Assembly: GCA_015345905.1 (NCBI GenBank)
Contig: JADDTR010000005.1
Coordinates: forward strand, 1,116,001-1,180,000
Source: Aotearoamyces nothofagi
Lineage: Eukaryota; Ascomycota; Leotiomycetes; Leotiales; Tympanidaceae
Length of the DNA: 64,000 nucleotides
Direction of reading: 5' to 3'
In this document: piece after piece, positions 57,546 through 64,000 of the stretch
Layout: every line of letters starts with the position of its first letter
Numbering within the stretch: the stretch's first letter is position 1
Program-made: the position numbers and the translations under genes
Notes under the pieces: generated by a model
What the model was told of the DNA's origin: nothing
Seen by the model: the letters and a program-made list of their open reading frames with translations, nothing else
Database searches by the model: none

Positions 57546-59162
57546 CTAGGGACGTGTATTCCCCCAATATCCACGTCGACTTAAAACCTCGCTGCTATTC
57601 CGACATTGTGGATTGTCATGATCCTCCGCTCCACCCCATGGCCAGATCGCCACAAAACAAACTTCATCATAATCGCACTGACGGCAGCCTTTCCATTGCG
57701 TCCAATCCAGCCATTCAATCAACTCTTCAACAGGCTCGATTGGGGATTTGGTTTGTTTCCCTGATTCTCTAGCTAACAAAATCTCGCGAACATCGAACAA
57801 TGTAGTACAGATTCTGTTGGTGACGGTGTTGATAGCGGCGAAGATTAAATGGTCTTGGGGAGTATAGAGCCGGGCGGGGAGGAGGTAATGCGAAGCGCAT
57901 TTCTCGATTGACGTTTCGATTGAGAGGGATGAATAGTCAGTGAATGAATTTAGAAGAGTGTTGATTTCGGAGAGGATGACTTTGTTGCTTGGTGCTTCGG
58001 TAGCAATGAATTGTAGCCGATCCGCATAACGGAAGACTATCATATCGACAAGCCCCTGCCAGCCAAAGCTTTTGGATTTCGGTTGAATGAAGACATCTAG
58101 AATATCAGACCTGATACTTGCTAGATCTCTTGGGTCGGTAGATACGAGCCGTGGGAGATTGGCAACTGATGGGTCGGGGTTGGAGATGTTGATGGGATAG
58201 AAGAATGCCGATACCATAGACGAATAATCAATTTCGACCCTAGATCCTCCGATGCCATGATAGCGATTTGCAATCGCACGAACATATTCAAACATACCGA
58301 GCTCGTTATAAGCTTCAGCGAGTTCGGATTCCGGCTTTTTGTTGTGAGAAATAAGTTCTAGGCCGTCGGTGAAGTTGCACTTGATGAGTTCGAAGCCGGC
58401 TTCCATACGGATGACACCTTCAATGTTCCATTCCCCGCTCAATTTGCACAGTTCTTGGGCTCGAGACCAGTCGTTTAATCGCGCGTCGGATTCAATCAAG
58501 AGGAGATCTTGCGTATCAAGAGTACCCATGTTGGTCTTTCCTGCTGACATGCCGTCGATGTACAGCAAGCGTGAGAGTGGTCGAGTTGTTCGGTAGGTGT
58601 GAAGGTAACCTGGCGTTCCATGTCCTCGCCCACCGCCTGGACCACCACCAGGACCGTGCCCTGGCTCTTTACCTGGATCACCACCTGGGCCACCTGGAGG
58701 ACCATAACCTGGAGGACCACCACCTGGAGGGCCACCACCTGGAGGGCCACCACCTGGAGGACCATAACCGGGGGGACCACCAGGCCCATGATCCGGATCA
58801 TCTGAATCGTGGGTATTCTTATTAGCACCACGACCACCAAAACTTCTTGCAAAAACTTCAGCGTGTTCAATCTCAAACGCAAGCCACTCCACGCCCGTCG
58901 GCTCCTCGGTGGTCCCCCGTCCATGGTACAAGAGCGTGCCTTCCGGTATTGTAGCAGGGAAAACCGACATTCCATTATGATGCAGGGATGATCCCCACTG
59001 TCGCATCGAAGAGTGGATGGCGTTGAAGACTCGATTTCCGTTCTCACTCGCGCTCTCCGTGCTTGCGCCATTGTAAATAGCTCCTGCTGCTTGCAGTGGC
59101 TCTTGGGGAGTCCCTGCCAGAGCAAGGCCCAAGAGCGACGCGAGAGCAAACTTGATAGCCAT
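57546..59162 (-). CDS. Secreted protein of unknown function with a Gly-Pro-rich insertion
   Basis: The single-exon gene encodes 538 residues with a signal peptide (FALASLLGLALAG). I do not know a function. The N-terminal third contains RQWGSSLHHNGMSVFPATIP and EGTLLYHGRGTTEEPTGVEW, LAFEIEHAEVFARSF, and after the insertion GYLHTYRTTRPLSRLLYIDG and MSAGKTNMGTLDTQDLLL; I recall similar proteins in many ascomycetes, often in several copies. The insertion at about residues 120-180 is a run of GGPPGYGPPGG-type units, collagen-like in composition, placed between two parts of the conserved domain. The LLYHG element recalls ADP-ribosyltransferase folds, but I see no full catalytic set, so this is only a hint. 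The C-terminal half is cysteine-poor until CRQCDYDEVC. Confidence 0.8.
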   Translation of the reverse strand: MAIKFALASLLGLALAGTPQEPLQAAGAIYNGASTESASENGNRVFNAIHSSMRQWGSSLHHNGMSVFPATIPEGTLLYHGRGTTEEPTGVEWLAFEIEHAEVFARSFGGRGANKNTHDSDDPDHGPGGPPGYGPPGGGPPGGGPPGGGPPGYGPPGGPGGDPGKEPGHGPGGGPGGGRGHGTPGYLHTYRTTRPLSRLLYIDGMSAGKTNMGTLDTQDLLLIESDARLNDWSRAQELCKLSGEWNIEGVIRMEAGFELIKCNFTDGLELISHNKKPESELAEAYNELGMFEYVRAIANRYHGIGGSRVEIDYSSMVSAFFYPINISNPDPSVANLPRLVSTDPRDLASIRSDILDVFIQPKSKSFGWQGLVDMIVFRYADRLQFIATEAPSNKVILSEINTLLNSFTDYSSLSIETSIEKCASHYLLPARLYTPQDHLIFAAINTVTNRICTTLFDVREILLARESGKQTKSPIEPVEELIEWLDWTQWKGCRQCDYDEVCFVAIWPWGGAEDHDNPQCRNSSEVLSRRGYWGNTRP

Positions 59163-59670
59163 GCTGGACGTGGTGGCTTCAAGGACGAAGAGGAAGTATG
59201 CGCATCAGGTGTTATAGAAGAGAAGTCAATCAGATAAGAAGTCTTAGCACTTTGTTGGCAGACGACGCGTGGCAGATAAGATTAGATCGGCCTAAAGCGG
59301 ATAGATCTTCTCGGGCCGCGTCAGGCATCAAACGGTTTTGTATCATAAGAACACTATATTGTATATATTCTACGGTTAGAATAAGTATATAAAGTTATTT
59401 CACATGTGGTAAAAACCGCCCACTGTGCTCTAATTGTATAGGGCTGGATAAAATAGACCGCCACGGATTTGCCATGTGCCAAACATCTTGACAGGCGACG
59501 CGTGGCCGGGTCCGATAAGATTAGATCTAGGCTAACTTCTGCCGAGTGAGTCGGAAGCTTGATTGGAGACTGCGCTCATTGCGCTGTCTTGCTCATTGCT
59601 TTCAAGCGACGCCTTTTAATCACGCCTTCTACCTTTGACATATATGTCATGGGAGTAGGGGCTCGATGTA
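59163..59670. other. Intergenic region with two copies of a GATA-containing block
   Basis: A block with GACGCGTGGC followed by GATAAGATTAGATC occurs at about 59257-59286 and again at 59498-59527. GATAAG is the site type of AreA-like nitrogen regulators. The region is the promoter side of the unknown secreted protein. Confidence 0.55.
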
Positions 59671-61215
59671 TCAAGTGTCTGCCAGCTTCTCCTCCCTGAT
59701 ATGCCTCCATCTTGGTCCATGAACCATCTGCACAACAATCAGTCCCAGCGCAAGTATCATGATCCCCACAAACAGCGTAAACGTCCATCCAGCCCCGATC
59801 GCATTAACAATTGGCAATGCTGCCGCTGTACCACCAGCCCCCATCAAGCAGCGCGACAGGTTCAGTGCCGCGATAGCACTGGCGCTACTGTTCGGGAAAA
59901 TATCTACCAAAAAAGTCGTGATTACGCTCTGGATCGAAGTTGAAGACCAACCCAGTATAAAGGTGGCAATAATTGGCACGGAGATATGAACTCCTTTGTC
60001 CAGAGTCCAACCGAAGACCAAGGTCGACGCGCATTGCAATGCACTCCAGAGCCAGATGGTTCGCAGCCGAGAGCGCTCGAGTGGGAAGTTTTCGGGGCTA
60101 CCAGTATATCTGCTTTTGGCTTTCTGGTAGTCATAGTCCATGATCTTCCCACTCATAAGCGTCCCTACAATGGCGCTCACACCGTTGGCGATGAAGGTCA
60201 GTCCGATATCGATTTCACCCAAACCATAAGTCCGTTTGAAGAGTGTCGACATGACCGTAATAGTCACTACCCAGTTAGTATAATAGATGGAAAGGAACAT
60301 AATAACACAGACGGTATCAATCCCAAACACAATCCGCAACGGGCCTAAGAAATCTAGCGACGCTTTCTTCCTCGACGGTAAATCGTCCATCTGCTGCGCC
60401 CCATTGCTATTCCGGCGTCGCGCGATATATGCCAAGGGAGATGCAGCGAGCCCTTTAGCAGGGATAGATCCATTGCCCACGAGCGACCTCAATGTTTCCG
60501 GTAACAACAAGAACAGCATGGCGAGAACAACACCACTAATAATCACCAGAAACCAGAAAATCGCTCTCCAGCCCAGCGTCCCGGCAAGCAGCCCCCCAAT
60601 AATCGGTCCTGCGGCACTCGGAAACAGTAATCCGGCCTGGAAGATCCCCATATACCCACCCCTCTCCTCTCTCGTCGTAATATCTCCCACCACACCTGCG
60701 CCGACGGCAATAGTACTCGCGCTCCCGGTGCTCTGCAAGCAGCGCAAGATAACCAACTGATAATAATGTTTGGTTTCTGCCAGCCCGATACAAGCGCAAA
60801 AATACGTTATAAAGGTACACAAGTAGGTAATTCGGCGGCCTTGCACGTCGGCCAACGAGCCCCAGAGCGTCGGCGATAGGCCCTGGAAGATCATATACGA
60901 TGTAACCGTGAGATTGACGAGCTCGGTAGAGACCGAGAGATCAGACGCTATAGTTGGCAGCGCCGGGAAGTAGATGTTTGCTGAGAAGCCGGAAAACGTC
61001 GCTGCTACGGATACGAGCGTGATGATGAGCGCTTTCTGACGGGACGTGAAAATGCTATAAGGCACGGGAGCGGGAGTCGGGACAGGAACCGGGTCCTCGA
61101 CCAGCGATTCCTGCTTGGTTTCTTCCGAGGCCATAGCGGAATACAAGAATTCGGCCTGGGCATGGGAATGGGAATAGGAATGGGAATGCCTTTGTTTGGA
61201 GATATCTTGGTGCAT
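59671..61215 (-). CDS. MFS transporter, DHA1 drug:H+ antiporter family (Qdr-like)
   Basis: This intronless gene encodes 514 residues, or 488 if the ATG at 61137 (MASEETKQ) is used; the longer start adds a His-Ser-rich leader. Twelve membrane segments are visible. Family features are FSGFSANIYFPALPTIASDL in TM1, WGSLADVQGRRITYLCTF (motif A), RCLQSTGSASTIAVGAGVVG in TM4 and FQAGLLFPSAAGPIIGGLLA (motif C of antiporters) in TM5, and LGWRAIFWFLVIISG. Members of this group export drugs, polyamines or carboxylates such as citrate from the cytosol. The actual substrate cannot be read from sequence. The long central loop (residues 235-275) is charged, as usual. Confidence 0.93.
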   Translation of the reverse strand: MHQDISKQRHSHSYSHSHAQAEFLYSAMASEETKQESLVEDPVPVPTPAPVPYSIFTSRQKALIITLVSVAATFSGFSANIYFPALPTIASDLSVSTELVNLTVTSYMIFQGLSPTLWGSLADVQGRRITYLCTFITYFCACIGLAETKHYYQLVILRCLQSTGSASTIAVGAGVVGDITTREERGGYMGIFQAGLLFPSAAGPIIGGLLAGTLGWRAIFWFLVIISGVVLAMLFLLLPETLRSLVGNGSIPAKGLAASPLAYIARRRNSNGAQQMDDLPSRKKASLDFLGPLRIVFGIDTVCVIMFLSIYYTNWVVTITVMSTLFKRTYGLGEIDIGLTFIANGVSAIVGTLMSGKIMDYDYQKAKSRYTGSPENFPLERSRLRTIWLWSALQCASTLVFGWTLDKGVHISVPIIATFILGWSSTSIQSVITTFLVDIFPNSSASAIAALNLSRCLMGAGGTAAALPIVNAIGAGWTFTLFVGIMILALGLIVVQMVHGPRWRHIREEKLADT

Positions 61216-62530
61216 CGAGATGGCAGCATCATTATATCCGGGGCCCCAGCTTGCGATATCGGAGTCCCGTAGCTTATATCCACCCAGCTTAGAAGATAAC
61301 CTTGATCAGGTCTGCGCAGATCGATTACAATTCCGCATAGGTGATAGGCTGCTGCGAAGATGATTTGTTATGTACAGTACGTACCATTTCAACATAGCTG
61401 TCTAATCACGTGTGTTGTGCAATACATTTCTTCGTCTTGCCTGGGAGTAGTCGGACGGCGACAACCAGTAGTCACGAACTCTTAGATATTTTTGCGCGAG
61501 CTACATTGAAGAAAACCTTATTATCCCGAGTACGCAGCTTTCTTCTCGATGGCAGGAGTATTATTTTCTAGTTGGATTGAAGTTCTGATTATTCTCCGAC
61601 TAAGAAATGTCTGCGTCGACAGCAAAATGCGACCAGTTGAGCTGAAGCGACAAAAATAGCAAAATAGTTACAAGGTATGAGATAGATGAATGAATGTAAG
61701 CTGGTTTATTGAAAGACGCTATGCATGCAAACTCAAAGACAACATCTTTAGTGGACTTAGTTTCTTTAGTCAACAGTAAACATGGTATACGTTGCATCAT
61801 GAATTGTGTATATAACTCTGCAGCCCCGTTCTTAGGGAGATAGTTGAAAGTCAATATCCACCTTCGTCATCTTTCCTCGAGAACATGACCAGACTTCCAT
61901 TCCGTCGCAGCGATTCAACGGGCCTGAAGACAGCTAGCTACGGGCATTATTCCGGCACTAAACGCTCCAGCTGCGACTCTACTTAGCTGCGATATTCTGA
62001 ACTGGGTCAAGGATCACATAAACGGCTCTACTCCCTGGATCGGTCTTACTAGCTGTGGAGGACAGCATTCAAGCACAGCGTGTCCGCATCAATCTATGTT
62101 ATCCACGAGAGTACGGGGTTTCGCACAAAATTGTTGCTCAGGGGCTTCCGGATGAGGGCAAGTCAAGCCAGGTAATATTGTAACTGCAGTAGTAGGTCTC
62201 CGCTCCTAGCGATGGCGTGAATGCGGAATTGAAGTCTTCCTAGCAGTGAAGTCTATTTCAGCGCCTTTGATAGCGGAAATGAGAAAACATTGGAGCTAGA
62301 CAGAAACGCTTGTTAGTCATCGATGATAGCCTTGAAGTCAATCATGTTTAAACGCTGTGAGAACTTTTGTAAAGGGCAAATACCTTTGACTCTATTACGC
62401 CGGAGGCGTCGTTTAATTTTGCCACAGACGTTGGAATCGATGATATCGTCGGGACGGATGAAACGACTCCAAGACCCCCATTAACCTGGTTTGTACATGT
62501 GCCGTCCTCAAATAAGCCGCAGCGGAGATA
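61216..62530. other. Intergenic region between MFS and SNU23
   Basis: Contains the MFS promoter and the 3' flank of SNU23. No gene or repeat is recognised. Confidence 0.5.
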
Positions 62531-63247
62531 TCATTTCTTTGAGGAGCCGAATCCTGAAAAGCCCAACTGGGTGGCCATGTCATCAGCATCACCCTCTTCA
62601 CCCTCTATCCTAATATCATCTCCCAGATCATAGCTTTCCTGCTTGATCTTGATCTGCTCCTTCTCCTCCCTCTTCCTTTGGGCAAGTTCTTGCCGCTTCT
62701 TCCGCTTCTCCTCGCGTTCCTTCTCCGTCTCCTCCCTCCTGATCTCTAGCCTCTCGTGTAATGTCTGAACATCTTTATGCTTCTCCTCCGAGATTTTCTC
62801 CCACAAACGTGTAATCCGATTGTGGACATCTTCTGCCGAAGCCATTTGGACTTTTCCTGTCTGGCCAATTGCCCTCAGATGCTGCATGCTATTCTCATGC
62901 TCTACCCACTGCAAATTATCTTTAAAAGTAAGATCGCACATCTCACAGTGAAATCCAGCACCCCTGCCTCTCTTTCCCACAGCTGCTCCAGCCGGCACCA
63001 GCATAATCTTCCCGACATTGCTTGATACATCGAGTCGACTCGCACGAGCTTCGGTTAAGGTCTCTTCGCCGGTGAGTGGAGCATAATATTTCTTGCCAGC
63101 GAGCTTAGCCTCGTATCGCAGTCGGCCTTCCTCCTTCTCCTTTGATTCCCTGTCTTTTGCCTTCTGGGCATATTCTGCGCGATCATACTTCTTCCTGAAG
63201 TCGGTATCTGAAGCCACCGTGTCGTAAGCACCCTTGCGGTCGGCCAT
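62531..63247 (-). CDS. SNU23: Spliceosomal tri-snRNP zinc-finger protein SNU23 (ZMAT2)
   Basis: The single-exon gene encodes 238 residues from the ATG at 63247; the frame is open further upstream but without a better start. SNU23 belongs to the B-complex proteins of the spliceosome, joining with the U4/U6.U5 tri-snRNP near the 5' splice site. Seen are DTDFRKKYDRAEYAQKAKDR, ARASRLDVSSNVGKIMLV, the matrin-type C2H2 zinc finger FHCEMCDLTFKDNLQWVEHE-NSMQHLRAIGQ, and a long charged coiled coil ending in MATQLGFSGFGSSKK. Length and order match animal and fungal homologues. Confidence 0.94.
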   Translation of the reverse strand: MADRKGAYDTVASDTDFRKKYDRAEYAQKAKDRESKEKEEGRLRYEAKLAGKKYYAPLTGEETLTEARASRLDVSSNVGKIMLVPAGAAVGKRGRGAGFHCEMCDLTFKDNLQWVEHENSMQHLRAIGQTGKVQMASAEDVHNRITRLWEKISEEKHKDVQTLHERLEIRREETEKEREEKRKKRQELAQRKREEKEQIKIKQESYDLGDDIRIEGEEGDADDMATQLGFSGFGSSKK

Positions 63248-63619
63248 GGTAGCCAAGGTAATCGACGGAGGAGGACGAGTTGCTTCGCAGGTAGTGCAGG
63301 GGGGATATACGGGAATGTGCTCAATCAGGCCCACGACTGTAGCTAGAATGACTGCTGTGAATGCCAGAGGTCAAAAGCCGTTGTAGATGGTAGCTGTGAA
63401 GTTGGAGATAACAGCACGAAAAAACAATGTAGGGGTCGCCATAAAGTTCCCTAGTTGTACCCCGCCAAAATATTTAGCGAACAGCCGCAACGACACCCCT
63501 GCAAGCCATGAAGAATTATCGTCTTATCAAGTTTGCTGTGTTTGTACCGTTTGCAGGTGGGCATTTTGAAATTATTTCCCCTCACCACAAGGAGCTATAC
63601 AGTTCTCAAGAGGTCCAAG
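63248..63619. promoter_or_regulatory. Shared promoter region of divergent SNU23 and DPH5
   Basis: The two genes are transcribed away from each other and their start codons are 372 bp apart, so both promoters must lie here or overlap. No specific motif is assigned. Confidence 0.6.
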
Positions 63620-64000
63620 ATGCTCTACCTTATAGGGCTAGGCCTCTCTGATGAGACCGACATTACAGTAAAAGGGCTAGAAATTGTGCGCAAAGCAGCG
63701 CGTGTCTACCTCGAGGCTTACACCAGCATTCTCCTCGTTGACAAGGCGGTTCTCGTACGTCTCTGCTAATGCTGAAGCCATTCCGCGAACTGACGCTGAT
63801 GGGAAGTAGGAGAAATATTATGGACGAGAAGTGATTCTCGCGGATCGCGAATTGGTCGAGTCTGCCAGCGATGACATCCTCGCAGATGCGGACAAAGTAG
63901 ATGTCGCATTCCTGGTCGTAGGAGACCCATTTGGGTAGGGCGATCATAATGACTTTCCCCAATGTAATGCTGATGTGATAATGAAGGGCGACAACACATA
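63620..64000 (+). CDS. DPH5: Diphthine methyl ester synthase DPH5 (5' part; continues beyond the window)
   Basis: Exons 63620-63754, 63810-63934 and 63987 to the window end encode the N-terminal 91 residues: [51 protein letters not shown] and [20 protein letters not shown]5 methylates the modified histidine of elongation factor 2 with S-adenosylmethionine during diphthamide synthesis; the [11 protein letters not shown] and VVGDPFGATTHT blocks form the cofactor site. The introns (55 and 52 nt) keep the frame. The rest of the gene lies outside the window. Confidence 0.93.

Noticed and set aside
58561-58825. His-rich plus-strand frame over the Gly-Pro insertion
   Set aside because: Antisense of the repeat in the secreted protein; no independent support.

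Overview
The window comes from the nuclear genome of a filamentous ascomycete (Pezizomycotina; a Leotiomycete-like fungus is my guess, not shown). The evidence is the many short introns of about 45-130 nt with GT-AG ends and CTRAY-type branch points, and the gene types: GPI-anchored Ser/Thr-rich wall proteins, a NACHT-ankyrin NLR, a BLI-3-type flavin protein, a group-II SUN protein, YAT-type permeases and large MFS transporters. I see no viral or LTR-type element. The only recognisable transposon coding sequence is a C-terminal scrap of a Tc1/mariner transposase.

Layout, left to right. 5-oxoprolinase (731-4588) and a GH64 beta-1,3-glucanase (5379-6557) come first; the 3' end of the glucanase is repeated exactly on the far side of a single N, which looks like an assembly seam. 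An AT-rich stretch follows with a tRNA-Gln(CUG) gene that carries a spliceosomal-looking insertion at a position where eukaryotic tRNAs do not normally have introns. Next are a bZIP factor (9116-10254), an amino-acid permease (complement 10723-12560) and a small TIR element with an internal minisatellite. An arsenic-resistance group follows: a bZIP factor (15079-16058), ArsH (complement 16135-17253) and the arsenite efflux carrier ACR3 (complement 18015-19406), with a perfect palindrome about 105 bp upstream of ACR3. After a gene-poor 3 kb come a secreted Ser/Thr-rich protein (22636-24334), a NACHT-ankyrin NLR interrupted by one in-frame stop (complement 24798-28129), an F-box-like protein (28801-29415) and BLI-3 (30512-31259).

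The SAGA subunit gene SPT3 (complement 31732-35802) has its 14-codon first exon about 2.95 kb away from the histone-fold exon. The intervening intron contains a long open frame of about 600 codons on the same strand that runs in frame into SPT3 exon 2. The right half holds a Dal5-type MFS transporter (complement 37329-39095), the PP2A leucine carboxyl methyltransferase PPM1 (complement 41009-42182), a SUN-family wall protein (43961-45562), a repeat-rich gap with a Tc1 scrap and a 99-bp near-perfect inverted repeat, a subtilisin with a very long Ser/Thr-rich GPI-type stalk (49062-54815), a bacterial-type FMN monooxygenase (complement 55476-56966), a secreted protein of unknown function with a Gly-Pro insertion (complement 57546-59162), a DHA1-type MFS transporter (complement 59671-61215), the spliceosomal protein SNU23 (complement 62531-63247) and the divergent start of the diphthamide gene DPH5 (63620 to the window edge).

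Observations most worth following are the tRNA-Gln insertion, the coding frame inside the SPT3 intron, four GC-AG introns in three genes, the arsenic group with its palindrome, and the NLR whose NACHT and ankyrin halves are separated by one stop codon. All intron positions were placed by reading splice signals and checking that reading phase is kept; none was tested against transcripts.
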